From contig OX940864.1 in NCBI GenBank assembly GCA_954871525.1, forward strand, positions 10,534,001 to 10,598,000: a stretch of DNA of 64,000 nucleotides, in the 5' to 3' direction. Position 1 is the stretch's first letter. Each line of letters opens with the position of its first letter. This DNA comes from Parietaria judaica. Its lineage: Eukaryota > Streptophyta > Magnoliopsida > Rosales > Urticaceae. The notes beneath the pieces are model-generated. The model saw only the letters and a program-made list of their open reading frames with translations, was not told the DNA's origin and searched no databases. Shown here piece after piece: positions 1-13,145 of this stretch. Position numbers and translations under genes: made by a program.

Positions 1-192
1 TTCTTTTTGTTTTTTCTTATAAGTAGTTAAACCTCAGAAATGTGTATTTTTTTTAGTGACGATGATTCCAGGCTTCCGCAACGGAGGCTTGAGTTCATTG
101 AATGCTGAAACATCTTTTCACTAATGTAGTTTTTGTTGCATTTTTTTTTACGTGTTGGACATCACTGAAGCTCATTTTGTTCTAACTTGCAG

Positions 193-758
193 GGAAAAGC
201 TAAACTCCATGAATTTGCTGCTCTACATGTCCCCGATTGCAGTGCTTGTATTATTGCCGGCATCGCTTATAATGGAGCCGAATGTGATAGACGTGATTAC
301 CGAACTCGGGAGGGAACACAAGTTCATGTGGCTGCTTCTTTTCATCAATTCGGTTCTTGCTTATTCGGCGAATTTGTCTAATTTCTTGGTTACGAAACAT
401 ACTAGCGCGCTCACTCTTCAGGTTCTTCTTAATATTTCTTTTTGTTTCCTTTCAACTAGTTGTGTTGTCTCATTTTTTCAAGTGATTGGTCGTCAATGTT
501 AAATCGAATAAACAACTTTAGTCTAGCTACATTTCTCTCCGTAGTTCTCAACACCTTTTGAACTCGTATGTTGACTTTCATCCTGAAACAAACGCCATGG
601 CCGTCGACCAGGTTTTAGGGAACGCAAAAGGCGCGGTGGCAGTTGTGATCTCCATTCTTCTGTTCCGAAACCCAGTCACTGTCGTCGGAATTGGCGGTTA
701 CTCAATTACCGTCATGGGCGTTATCGCGTACGGAGAAGCCAAAAGGAGGTTCAGATGA
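193..758 (+). CDS. Sugar-phosphate/phosphate translocator, 3' part (gene runs off the left edge)
   Basis: Two terminal exons are visible, 193-421 and 612-758, joined in phase 0 across a GT-AG intron; the stop TGA is at 756-758. An AG at 191-192 precedes the first of them, so earlier exons lie left of the window, and bases 1-192 look like intron. The peptide has hydrophobic segments and the conserved stretches [23 protein letters not shown] and [18 protein letters not shown], ending in [10 protein letters not shown]. These are hallmarks of the C-terminal half of plant TPT/NST-KT proteins of the drug/metabolite transporter superfamily, closest in my memory to Arabidopsis At1g12500/At3g10290. 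Such proteins are multi-pass endomembrane antiporters; the substrate cannot be read from the sequence. The basic K/R-rich tail is typical of the group. No break is seen. The family call is secure, the exact member is not. Confidence 0.88.
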
Positions 759-3130
759 GTACTTCCCGCTTTTTCGTAATTCGATTTATGATTTTATTTT
801 AGTAGGTAGTCAGATGATCTATCTCTTGTTGATGTTGATGGATTCATGATTTAAGTCGTTTTGCTAGAACGAGGGCGGGAGAGAGAGAGAGAGAGAGAGA
901 GAGAGTTAATTTCGGTTCTGTATTTATCATTTTATAGTTTGAATTTTCGTCCCTGCTTCGGACGATTTAGAATAGGTCGTTTTCGGCGTATTTATATAGA
1001 AATGTTGTAACTAATTTAGCTACCCTTTCAAATTACAATCATCATTGTTGAAACTTGAAATTCCATTGTCATTAATAAATTGTTCTCAAGAACGTTTGAT
1101 TCTTCTCGGTACAATTTCATCGTCGGAAATTGGAATTACTCCAATTGATATTTGGTATTTACTTTTCTTGATTATGGGATATTTGTGGCCTAAGTATCTA
1201 ATATTTAGTCAATTGACGGACCGTGTTCCTTATTTCTTTAAAACGGAAAAAGTAATCAAAGTCCGATAATGATAGGTTATTGTTACTAGTTGGACACGTG
1301 TCCCGCAAATCCTAAACCTTTTCATTTTTTTAAAATTTATTTAATCATCTTAAATCGGTGGATATTTGTGGATTTGATGTCGTTTAATTAAGCTATAAAT
1401 TTACTTAAGTTGTTGTCAACGATTATCAAAGTTCTTGATAGATTCGTTCAATATATATTTGATAATGTTAATGGATTGTCTAATTTCTATTAGAAAATAT
1501 AATGGAAGAATCACGTCCACACAATTTTAATTTAGCTCAATCACTTTTCATTGAATTTAAATTAATGAAAAGTAAATTGGACGAGACTACTATTTTACTT
1601 AAAAGAACTTTTAAGTATCTTTCCTGCTACAAAATGAATTACTACTGACTGGCATGATTTGGGTACTTTTGCTCATATTATTCCTAAATAGATAATCAAG
1701 AAGCTTCAATTGGAAAAGTAAGTCGCTAAATACTCTCAAAATTCGATCCTTTACAAAATCATGAAAACCTCAAACAAAAATACAGCCATACAATATAATA
1801 TAATAGTATTACGAGCAAAAACATTTGCCCTTTTTTTTTTTCTTTTTCTGAGTAATCCTCACAAAATCCATGGACTGAATGAAACCTTCACAAACCACAA
1901 AAATGAAACTTTTGGCTTGTTATTGGAATTGGAGTTTCCAAGGTTTATTCACCATTTTTGTTCGTTCTTTCTTTGATTCTGTGTTTTGAGAATTTTGGTG
2001 TATGAATTCCTTCCTACTCTCTCAAGTCATAACAATTCCATCTGCAAAATCGACTAAATACTATTATCATCTATTAGAAGCAACTCCACAAGACATACAA
2101 GCCAAAAACTCCATAAGAACATAAAATCATGAAATATGGCTTCAAAGTTATTATGCATTGTTGTACTGCAGGGGTGAAACCGGGAGCGCGTGCATAGTTT
2201 TTGCCTTTTTTCTGGCCTGGTCACGGTTTCTTCCACCCTTTCAAAAACTAGATCGAGCCGGTTTTTTCAAAAACTAGATCGAGCCGGTTTTTGAAGAATA
2301 TTTCTAACTTTCATATAGTACATGATATAAGGCTTAAACAAAGTCTCGGTTGTCTTTTTTTTTTTTCTTTTTCCGAGAAGACCTGTTTTTCTACCGAAAG
2401 TTGGCGAAAACCAAGCTTTGGGGCCAAAATATTCACCCCATGTAATGCCAAGCCTACTATCAAAAACCGGGGAAGCCTAATAAGAAGGGCTGGGTTTTTT
2501 GGAAAGCGATATAAAGTCTAAGGCTCTATTTGTTTGCTCTTAATGAGCATCTTAATCTAATTGAGACGGATTTAAGAGTGATAAGTGCATTTGTTTTATT
2601 TTTATGAAAACCACTTTTATCCTCTAAAACAAAACAAAAAACTAAGGAATGTGATAGGACTCAAACCGGTAATAAAAATGAGAATTATTTATTGATAAGC
2701 GATATCTCGGCTTCTCATTCGAAAATTAAACCGGGGAAACTCTCTTAGGCCTTGACACCCTTCAGTAACCATAGATTTGTTATCACCTTGATAAAAGAAA
2801 ACATAAATAATGACAAATATGTGGGTCCTTAGCCTAAAATCATCCATTCACATTCTACAAATCACTTATCTAAGCAATAACCATAAAGATTTAAAATGCC
2901 CTTATAAATAAAACATGTTATTAAATTCATTAGAAATTCACAAGAGAAAAATAAGTTCGTATTAGCCACGTCATCAGCTAACAACCACTAAGATTAAAGG
3001 GCAGAGTTAGATTTTTAAAACCATGACACAAGATAATTTACTTCAACCTATGCATTAATCTAAGGATTTAAATTCACAAGTTTGTACAGTCAACCCGGCA
3101 GTTAAGAGTCAACTACCTTTTGGGCGAAAG
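759..3130. other. Intergenic, convergent 3' regions; GA repeat and degraded transposon remnants
   Basis: This gap lies between the stop of the translocator (+) and the stop of the Ca2+-ATPase (-), so it holds both 3' ends. A GA dinucleotide run is at about 880-906. A motif resembling the end of a hAT-like family (CAGGGGTGAAACCGGG) is at about 2169-2184, followed by a direct tandem copy of about 26 bases at 2239-2289 containing ACTAGATCGAGCCGG. I see no credible gene; the open frames here are short and low-complexity. Confidence 0.5.
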
Positions 3131-6100
3131 TCAGGCGAGCTCGGGGCCGCTAGGGAGCTTTTCGTAGCCGTCGTGGTGTTTGGGCGTCGACTTCGACTCG
3201 ACGGGAATGCACTTGAGCACAACGGCGACCGGCATGCTGACGAAGCCGATAATGACGCTGAGCAGCCATAGTTTCCAGTTGAGCGGGACGGTGCTGGCGA
3301 ACGTGCCGAGGAACTCAATGATAATTACTTGGAATGCCACTGTGCAGAAGATGACGCTGAGGAACACCCAGCTGCTCAACATGCCCCTGAATATGTTTAT
3401 CTTCTCTACGTCACGGCTGTTTATCTCGTTAAACACCTGCAACGAATATACACACACATATATATATATATATACACACAGAATTATATTCATTGTATAC
3501 TTAAAGGAATAAGGATTGATGACAAGCTTTCAGAAACGTATATGAGTCCTAAGATTAATAAGGATTATGTTACATTCCTCTTATTTAGATTATTAGTTAT
3601 TCTAAGTAGAAAATCGAATCCCGAGATTTCACGAACCGAACCCGAATTCCAATAGATTATTTTAGTTTTAAAACTATAATTATGGGGTCAGGGTAAAATT
3701 ATGTTTATGGGCTCGGAATTATTAAGTTATAATGTTTGGTCTATTTCAATTTTAATCCCGTGATGAGACTCGCGACTTAAGACTTTAACAGTTCTAATCC
3801 CGGAAAATATATTTATTCGGTTGAGTTTATCATTCTGTTTTATTTTTATATCAATGTGCTCAATCATATTAAATATTTTCTACTTTTAATAAGAAATTGA
3901 CAAGCAAATAAAGCACAGAGAGTTGGTTCTCATTTGGCAAAGGCTTAACCTGGCAGAACACAAATGCATTGAAAATCAAAGTGTTGAGAACCGCAGTCGC
4001 ATCGGAACCGGTGAGTCCGAGCAGTTGCTTGCCGCTGAAGTTAAGCACGGCAAGCACGGCCAACTGATAGATGCTCTGGCCAATGATATTGCGCCACATG
4101 GTGTTGGTGATGAAGCTCGCTCCTCGTCCAACGGGAGCCTTCTTCATCAACGCATCGTTGGGAGGCTCGGTGGCCAAAGCCAATGCGCCGAGAGTGTCCA
4201 TGATCATGTTCACCCACAGAAGCTGCACGGCCGTCAGCGGAGCCGATCCTGGTAAAACATTGACCGGTGTAAATCCAAAGCTAATGATAGGGATGAAATC
4301 GGTACGGAGAACCCCTTTTTTAGAGCATTTGTACTTTGGTCTATATATTGAAACCTCTGCCGCACTGAAAACCGGTACCAGTTTTTTCTTTTCAACAGTT
4401 ACTGGTTTTTGGAGGGGGGTAAAAATGTCTGTTTTTTTTTAAGTACTAAAGTTTCCCTTGGATCACCAACAAACCTGAGATGCAAGCAGAAAAGAAGTTG
4501 AGAATGAGAGCAACAACGTTAACGGTCAACTGGAACTGAACGAACTTTTGGATGTTTCTGTAAACTGCTCGTCCCCATTTCGCCACGTTTACGATAGTAG
4601 AGAAATTATCGTCCATTATGATCACGTCAGCATGTTCTTTGGCCACCTGCACAAGTTTTCAGCTTAAAGCTCAGGCTATATTCATATGTTCCGGGAACAA
4701 GATTACAAAATGCTGAAGCAATTTTTCGAAAATTACTTTTGAAAAAAATGGAGTTAGTCACGAAAAAGATTGGGAGGGAAATCAGTTTTCACTTAAAAAC
4801 GAGTTATGCAGGTAAAAATACTGAAAGAACAAACGAGGGTACCGATTTTCATTTTAAAAAAATCAGAAAACCGGCATCGGTTATAAAAATATCCAATAAA
4901 CCGGTTACTGTTACAGGTTGTTACCCCTAGATACATGATTCTCTTGCATTAGCCAGGGCAGTAAACGACCAAAACAAGAAGAGTTGGTTCAGTGAAAAAA
5001 ATGAAGAGACCTCAGTTCCAGCAATGCCCATAGCGAGACCAATGTCAGACTCATGCAAAGCAGGAGCGTCGTTGGTCCCATCGCCAGTCACCGCAACAAC
5101 CTCGTCGAACATACTTCTCAAATTGCTCACCAACTTATGCTTGTCCAACGGCAACGACCGTGCCATCACCTGTGTCCAAACACGGCATTACACAAAACTC
5201 AACCACTTATCATTAACATATTTCCATTGAGGGTGAAAGCTGAACCAGGACGTAGTATTTGGCCTTTTTCGACCCATTTTTGGGTTTTCAGACCTCCCAA
5301 AGCCAGAGGCAAGTCTTGGTTTCAAAAACCTGGCCGACCTAGTTTTTTTTTTTTAATAGTTACTTATAAGCAAATAATATCTTCAAATCCCTAAAATTCG
5401 AATAATACATGATTTAAGCCTAAAATAGACCTAAGAAACTAAAACCAGCCAGGACCAGGCCTGTCCGGTTTTTGAAAGCTTCGGGCCAAGTTTAGTTCTC
5501 TATTAAAAAAAAAAAAAAGGTCCGGGCTTAAGCCTTAAGTGCCAAAACTTTCTCCCATATGTTTCAATCTCACTCATATAGTACCTGAATTTTTGGTATA
5601 ATATCCCTCATTTCTTCAGGAGACAAGTCACGGAACTCGGGTCCTTCAATGGCTATCCCGTTAGGTGTAAGAATGCCACACTCTTTCGCTATAGCCCGAG
5701 CAGTGTGAATGTTGTCACCGGTCACCATTCGAACCGCTATTCCAGCGGCCAAACACGTCTCGACAGCTGCCCTCACGCCGGGACGAACAGGATCCTTGAT
5801 TCCCACGACAGCCACCAAAGTATAACCGTCTTCCGGGATGTTCTCACCGCAATCATCATCAACATCTTTGTAAGCCAAGCAGAGAGTTCTCAGAGCTTCA
5901 CTGGCGAACGAGGTTATAACATTCTCAACGTTTCTCGCTTGTTCGTCGGATAAATCAACAGATTCGCCATTCGAATCCACAACCTTGCTACACAGCTTCA
6001 GGATTATCTCCGAGGCGCCTTTGCAAAACGAGCGCTTCTTACCATCAGAACGAGCCACGAGCACGGACATTTTCTTTTTGACCGAGTTAAAAGGCTCGAT

Positions 6101-9100
6101 CTTGATAATCTTTGCGCTGCTACGCTCGGAATCGAAATCAGCACCGAGAAGCAGCCCGAACTCCAGAATCGCAGTCTCTGTCGGAGACCCGTAAATGGTG
6201 AGTTTCCCGTCGGTGTTTGCAACTTCAGAACCGGTGTTCAGAAAGATAACTTGCAGGAGAAGGCTCAAAACGTCTTCACAGGATTCAGAAGTTATCATAT
6301 CTCTGATCTCCTTACCTTTCACCTCCATAGATTTGTTGCATAACCAGAGTTTGTTGACAACCATATGGTTCGTCGTCAACGTTCCGGTTTTATCGGTGCA
6401 AATGCAGCTAGCGGAACCCATCGTTTCACACGCAGAAAGATGCCTCACGAGAGCCCTTTCACTCATCAACTTGTTCATAGCAAAAGCAAGACTCAGTGTC
6501 ACGGCCAACGGCAATCCTTCGGGAACCGCAACGACGATGATCGTAACTGCGATGGCGAAGTAGTCCAGAAGCGTAAGCGCATCGGCCGAAGACCAGACAA
6601 GGAGCTCATCGCGAACAATCTTCTCCACCACAAACCGTATTGTCAAGACCAGAAATGTTAAAACGGCAAAACTCAGACCGATTTTACCAATGATAGTAGC
6701 GACGCCGTTGAGCTTCACCTGAAGCGGAGTCTCATCTTCTCCTCCTTCGCTTAAAGTTTCCATCAATTTACCCCATTCAGTCCTCATTCCGACCGTAGTG
6801 ACCAACATTTTTGCAGATCCGTCTTGAACTTTGGTCCCAGAAAGAAGAAACGGCTTCTCGTTATAGACATTAACAGGCTCGCTCTCGCCTGATAAGCTCG
6901 ACTCGTCGATGAGCAAACTGTAACCGGAGATGAAAACCCCGTCGGCCGGAACCTGATCTCCGATAGAAAGATGAACAATGTCTCCGACGACCAAGTCGTA
7001 AATCGAGATCTTGTGTCGTTGCCCGTCTCTCGTGACCTGAACGAAGATCTTCTTCTTCTCCTCGTCCAAACGCTTGAACTGCAAAGACTGTCGGTAATCG
7101 CTGATCGCCGTCACCATCACAACAAGCCAAATACTCAGCAAGATTCCCGTGCCGTCGTACATTCCCTTCGGCCATCCTTCGGTGGCGAGTCCCACACCTA
7201 TAGATACAACGGCGCATACCATAAGGATCATAAGCGTCAAGTCCTGCAGAGCTTCCCATACGAACGTGAAGAACGTCCTCGGTTGTTTCTCTTTGAAGCG
7301 GTTGAATCCGAACACGCTCTGCCTCGACGGGAGGTCCTTCTCGCAGACTCCTTCGGTCAGCGAGACCGAGACTTTACGAGCAACTCCATCTACTCCCCCG
7401 TGCAGCTTCAGGGCCTTAATATCATGGTGACGTGTGATGGAAGCTAGCTCGTCGGGGTGGATAGCGAAACCAGCTTCTCTCGCCTCTTTGGAGAGCGTAT
7501 GTTCGACGCGATTCCCGGCTGTGATAGAGAAGAATTCAGATTATATGAACACTAATGCAATGGTGAATCAGAAAAACTATAATGTTATTAAGAATTTTAC
7601 CATCAATGAACTGAATTGCTGCTTTCTGAACGTAGAGAGCGATCCGTATCGTATCCTGTTCTACGAACACGTAAACATGAGAATCGTATACTAAAAAAAC
7701 TATATAATTATGAAACTAACAAGATGTTTTAATTAATGAGCTTCAACGTAAATTATTACTAAAATCATGCATAAATACATGTTTGAGCAACTCGTGTACT
7801 ACATTATCCTATTAATAAAATAAAACAACGCTTATAACCCCTCTTATAGTGGTGATGGGGACGTGTTTAGTTTAAAAAGAGTACTGATTATTTTATTTTT
7901 ATTTTTCAACAATTTAAATAATTAAATAAACTAAACAGAATGTTAACTTATGTTAGGAGTAATTTTAAAACACAGATAAGACTAAAAACACTTCTAAACA
8001 TAAAATATTTGTCACTAAAATTGAGAATAAGCACGTGCACACTTCGTCACGGTATACCAATGGTAACTCTCTTTTGACATGAGTGTGGGCCGTTTGCGGT
8101 TTCTCTTTTTGGCCTAAGGATCGTCCTCCTAAAATTGCAATTCAACTTTCAAAATCGATATTTGACTTAGAAAACATCATATACTTTTTTATTTTTATTT
8201 TGAGAAGTATTAAATTTATTTATATTTAACGAAAAGAACCGATTTTGAAGAATACCCACAAAACCAAATCGACACAATCGTTGTTGTCGTCGTTGTTAAA
8301 ACTCTATCGAGATACTAATACTGTCTTAGGTGTATTTAGACTTGCGAGATGTTTGCGTACAACATCATGATTCATGACTTACCATGATAAATAAATCAAG
8401 GGTCCACAGACACACAAACATCAACGAAAAGATCATATCCAAACAAATACGTAAACGCTTCTAAAGTCAAAACCGTGTTTGCAAAACCGACCATCCATGA
8501 TCTCACGCATAAAAGTCCATGCACGGCATAACTACCAAACTACAATTAAGTCATCAACACAAATATTTTTAAGTGCATTTATACATGTGTTTTTCTGTTA
8601 GTTCGACTAGCTAGCAACATTTAGAAGGAAAAAGCAAAAACAGTTTAGTATAAACTATTGCATGTTTGTTACAATATCAACAAAAAAATATTATATATTA
8701 TTCCGCTTTACAATACTATTATTAATACCCAAAAATATACTTTTAGAATATAATAAATATAGGTGATAGACAAAAGTTCTCAAAAATTACATTAGAAATA
8801 TGCCACCTATTTTATGTTCTTACGGGTACTTATGCCACTATTCCTCTTAATATTATTATCTTTAATCACTTGTTCGTGTTTCTCTATTATAATATAACCC
8901 CTAAGAAGACGCTTAATAATGTCTTTTTTTTTTTTTCTATCGAATCTCGATTATGATTATTCTCTTATCACTTGAGATTGTGATGTCCCTATTCGATTTA
9001 ATAACATAGAAACATCGAGGAAGCTTCCTTCATCGTCATTATCCTAAAGACTAAATTTTCATGTCCCACACACCATTATTTTCAGAGAAATAATAATTCA

Positions 9101-11145
9101 CGAAGAAAATAATTAATAATCCTATACTACAATATATGAAATGTATTTACTAATTACTATACCATATATAAAGTCTATAATATAGGATATTTAGTAGACA
9201 TTTCTCATAGTTCATATTTATGCAATTTCAACGTTACCAACAATAGATGGCTGGTATTGGAACGCATGGATATTGTCCCAAAATAATTTGATATTGCACA
9301 TAATTAATGGAATATTTGTGGTATAAGTAACTAAGTTATACCAAGTGTACATTATATGCTTAATATCTTTTGCTAGCAGTGGTAATAATTTAAGTCCACA
9401 AAAAAAGTGTCATGGTCTAATTTTGTCCGTATTGAATTTACGTATGATAAAATAGTAACACTCTTACGTTCTTCGTATAATAAGAATGTTGAATAATTAA
9501 TATTTTTAAAATTTAATCATAGACGATTGTAACAAACCTTAACAGAGCATTGACAGAGTTAGACATTCACTTTTTTGTGCTTTTAAATACTATTCCGCTA
9601 AATAAATTAAAAATACACCTACATATCTAGTAATGTAGTACTTATACCGAAAATATCTAGAATTTAATCCACCATCTTCTATTCATTTAATGCAAAGATA
9701 TAAACCGTGTAACGTAGTAACCAGTGGATTAAAATGCAAGTGTGCCCAAACAAACCTGATCAATTTATCACAGGCTGTTCTAAATCTACCAATCATGACG
9801 CGACACGTGTCTGGTCCCAACGGTATATTTATAATTAATACTGCATAGTGGGCCATGTAATGTACCTCTTTAAAGCTTGTCCACTATGGTCACCAATAAA
9901 TTTTGTACCGACTCTAAAGGCTATGCCAAAAAAAAATTGAAAATAGAGTTCAATTTCATATGGATATCTTTTCTACACTATACATATCATATATTTATAT
10001 AGGGAAACTTCAATAAATATGCTCCAATAGGTGTGTTAGAACGAAATTATTCCCGATTTTAATAAATTTTAAAATTATGCCTCAAAAATTGTTGCACCTG
10101 GTGCATAAAACTGTCTAAAAAAATTGTTGTAGCTGAATGAGAAAACTGTCTAAGTGGAGTAAAAAATTGTCCACAGTCACACAATATTTTCATAACTCGT
10201 GTTTCATAATTCCTAACTCGTGTTTCATATATGAATAGCTAAAACTTGTGATGAATTTACTAAAACTTTAATTTAGTTAAACTTTATCACAAAAATTCTT
10301 TAAAATATATTATGACATTTATCTTTTATTTATTTAGAGCTTATAAATTCTACTTTATTTTAATGTGGACTCTATTTTATATATTTGTCATTACATAATT
10401 TAATGTTTTACATATTTGTCTCTTCTAAAACTTTAACGAGTATTACAATAATTTATAAGACGAGCTTTATGAATAAAAATACAAAAAGAAGCATACAAGA
10501 GTAAAAAATATCATATTAATTTTATAAAATTAGAGTAGATAAATAAAAAATTAAAGCACAACTTTTTTAGACAGTTTTTTACTTCACTTAGACAGTTTTC
10601 TCCTTCAACTACAACAATTTTTTTAGATAATTTTTTACTCCACTTAGACAGTTTTATGCACCAGGTACAACAGCTTTTTGAAGCATAATTTTGAAATTTA
10701 TTATAATCGAGAATAATTCCGTTCAAACATACCTATTAGTGCATACTTATTGAAGTTTCCCTTTATATATGTGTGTATGATATATATATATATATATATA
10801 TAAACATTAATATTATAAATTAATTTCATCTCGAGTAGTGGGTAAGTTGCTAAAAGTTAAATTTTTGGGGAATATTTTTTACTTTTATAAATATTGGGGA
10901 TATAAATGAAAAAAGTAACGAATAAGTATAAGTGGACCAAGGCTTTCCATTTTCTGTTTGGATGCCAATAAAGTGAGAAAGCAGAGTTTTCTGACCTTAA
11001 ACCCTACTTTTACCACGGAATCAATACGCGAATCAAAATGTCGGATTCGATCCGATCTCTCGTCGACTCTCTAATCGACGGCTCTTAATCGGACACGTTC
11101 AATCCGACGCAGAAATCAAGAAGAAAACTGAGAAATGTTCGGATT

Positions 11146-11205
<60 letters not shown>

Positions 11206-11408
11206 GAGGGAGAGAGAGAGAGGGAAACCTGGATGGATTTCTTCTTCTTCTCGGCCTCGGAGCGCTTGGCGAGATCGGCGACGAATCGGAAGCGGCGCGT
11301 GGGGTTTTTGACGATCTTGCCGACGGCGGATCGCCAGCGCATCTGAGCTTCGGGCGTGGGGTGCTTGTGCTCCATGTCGAAGTCCTGGAGGCCCATCAGC
11401 TTCTCCAT
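3131..11408 (-). CDS. ACA11: Autoinhibited P-type Ca2+-ATPase, ACA4/ACA11 (vacuolar) type
   Basis: Calmodulin-regulated Ca2+ pump that moves Ca2+ out of the cytosol; Arabidopsis ACA4 and ACA11 act at vacuolar membranes. Seven exons on the minus strand: 11408-11229, 7655-7601, 7518-5585, 5169-5011, 4646-4475, 4248-3950, 3436-3131, all GT-AG with matching phases, giving 1034 codons against about 1025-1030 in Arabidopsis ACA11/ACA4. The N-terminus has the basic autoinhibitory/calmodulin-binding stretch [19 protein letters not shown] (about residues 24-42). The SGES motif of the actuator is near 289, PEGLP of TM4 near 411, the phosphorylation motif DKTGTLT near 454 and TGDGTNDAP near 751. The C-terminus [12 protein letters not shown] matches the ACA4/ACA11 subgroup rather than ACA1/2/7 or ACA8-13. 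Exon 2 is only 55 bases; I start it after the AG at 7657-7656 because this keeps phase and family spacing. Introns 3-5 hold AT-rich and CCGG-rich repeat remnants. No inactivating change was seen. The symbol is a subgroup assignment; ACA4 is equally possible. Confidence 0.93.
10002..10761. mobile_element. MITE-like foldback element with perfect 8-bp target duplication
   Basis: The ends read GGGAAACTTCAATAA at the left and its near-perfect inverse at the right. The inverted arms extend about 180 bases with scattered mismatches. TTTATATA occurs immediately on both sides (9994-10001 and 10762-10769), a perfect 8-bp target duplication as made by hAT transposases. There is no transposase frame. It sits in the first intron of the Ca2+-ATPase gene. 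The internal motif TAAAACTGTCTAA recurs several times in each arm. Confidence 0.8.
11150..11202. repeat. TA dinucleotide microsatellite with adjoining GA tract
   Basis: About 53 bases of uninterrupted TA repeat, followed on the plus strand by a GA run at 11208-11222. It lies about 25 bases inside the first intron of the Ca2+-ATPase gene, next to the exon 1 splice donor. Likely length-polymorphic. Confidence 0.9.
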
Positions 11409-12052
11409 CTCTGCGCAATCCTTCAGTCCTGAAACGCAATCTCTTTGCTTCTCACATAAATAATGGAGAGAGAGAGAGTCTCTTATTATAGAATCGTGGA
11501 AATGGAATGAGACAGTGTTATGTTATCTAGCTTATAATATACGAAGATATTTGCGGCAGAAATAACCACATGTTAAAAAAAATTGCAACTTATTTTCTCT
11601 ATTTCTTTTGGTACAAATTTTAAATAATTTCATGAATAAATTTAGCGTAAATACTTAAGTTTTTACCCTCGAATAACCAAACAAAGGCTCAGCGGAGGAA
11701 GAAATTATCGGTTAGATTTTACGAGTAAACCGCAAACCGACGAATTTACTGAGACATTTTTTTGGAATACAAGTTCACAATGGTAAATTTATTATGCAAA
11801 TATAAGTTGTAATTATAATTTTATCACAAAAAAAAAATAGAAATAATTGCAATTTGATTTGAAATACACCTAATAATTAATGAGAATCTGACCCGTATTT
11901 ATTATGTTCTCTCTTCTTTATTTTCCTCTTTTTCCCTTTTTTCTTTTAATAATTAAACCGTTAATTTTGAAAATATCAAAAGGCATAACGAAAGAAAAAT
12001 GAGGGTATTACTATTTACAACCATGATACAAAGTATCAAACTATTTTTTTAT

Positions 12053-12418
12053 ATAATAGCGGCAAAAGTGGTCAAAGTTGGGTCAAATGTGCAAATAAAT
12101 GGCTAAAGAGATTTATTATCGGCATAAGTATCTAAAGTTTTCCAAACTGTGGCGTGTAAAAATTTTATCTACTCCAACCCAACGCCCGTCAATGTATTTT
12201 GTGCTAATATGTTATGCAACTATGCAAGCGCTTAATGTATTTGATAATGCACTTTGCAATGCATTTTGTGTTAAATCGCTTAACGGGCGTTGGATTGGAG
12301 TGGATGGAATTTGTGCGCCCCCGATTTGGCAAAATTTGGATACTTCTGCCGATATTAAATTTTTTTGGCCATTTATTTGCACACTTGACCTAACTTTGGC
12401 CACTTTTACCGCTATTAT
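12053..12418. mobile_element. Foldback MITE with about 170-bp inverted arms
   Basis: The left arm begins ATAATAGCGGCAAAAGTGG and the right arm is its near-perfect inverse. Similarity continues inward to the ACGGGCGTTGGATTGGAGT motif near 12280 and its inverse near 12175. The element is almost all arm with a short centre. There is no coding potential; the frames on both strands are products of the palindrome. I found no clean target duplication, so the superfamily is uncertain; the TIR style resembles other Mutator-like elements of this window. Confidence 0.75.
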
Positions 12419-13145
12419 CCTTTTCTTTCTTTTTTTAAGAAAAGAAAACGTATCATACTATTGAAATAAATAAATAAATAGAACATGTCTCTTCTAGGTG
12501 ATCTAGTAGAAACCCCACTTGGCAAAAAGAGAGAGCATATATAGATCGGCCGCCGCCGGCGGTGCTCATGACCCACTTCCCGACCACCATAGGAGAAAAG
12601 ATTCTCTAGAAATGTATTAGCCACCCTTTTATGTATAATATATGACCATAGTTAGTCCATAATATATAATGTATATATATACATGCCATATCCAATAATG
12701 GGCAATTTTAAATCACTTAAATACGGCAAAGGATTTAACTTTTAAAAGAAAAGAAAGAAAACTTTTTGTTGTGGTTACACACTTTTACAACACTTGTACC
12801 AAACCAAGTAATGTTTAAGAGCCGGAAATCGAAAAACGGCCCAAGGTTCCAATACGGATATAATGACGCGGGGGTTTTGTTAGATTTTAAAATCGATAAA
12901 TGATGTACCAATAGATTTTAAGGGTGTATTAATGTGATATTTTGTAAAATAATAATATTTAAAAATATTGATTATAAATATTTTTAATTTAATTAAACTA
13001 AAATACTTTGTAATTTGCTGCTTAAAAAGAATAAAATTTTATAAAATAATCTGTCAAAATTTTACTTAAAATTTCATCGGGTTTCTGCCATCGGCTTTTG
13101 GAAAATAGCGGCTTATCGGGTTTTAGAACACTGGTACCAAGTAAT

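Larger units (their letters stand above)
7656..11228 (-). other. Large first intron of the Ca2+-ATPase gene
   Basis: The intron spans 3.57 kb between exon 1 (calmodulin-binding region) and the 55-base exon 2. Reading in the gene's direction, it opens with GT, then a CT-rich run, then about 53 bases of TA repeat (11202-11150), and ends with AG at 7657-7656. It contains the 760-bp MITE at 10002-10761 and otherwise AT-rich sequence with no convincing coding capacity. First introns of this size can carry enhancers, but nothing here shows that directly. Confidence 0.75.

Noticed and set aside
4071..7447. Several plus-strand frames of 80-160 codons over the Ca2+-ATPase exons
   Set aside because: Shadows of the conserved P-type ATPase on the minus strand.
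7656..7660. Alternative acceptor for Ca2+-ATPase exon 2, four bases upstream of the chosen one
   Set aside because: It would break the frame; the chosen acceptor keeps the conserved [16 protein letters not shown] and family spacing.
11085..11439. Frames ending in long Tyr-Ile repeats near the Ca2+-ATPase start
   Set aside because: The repeats come from translating the intronic TA tract. Only residues up to the donor at 11228 belong to the gene.
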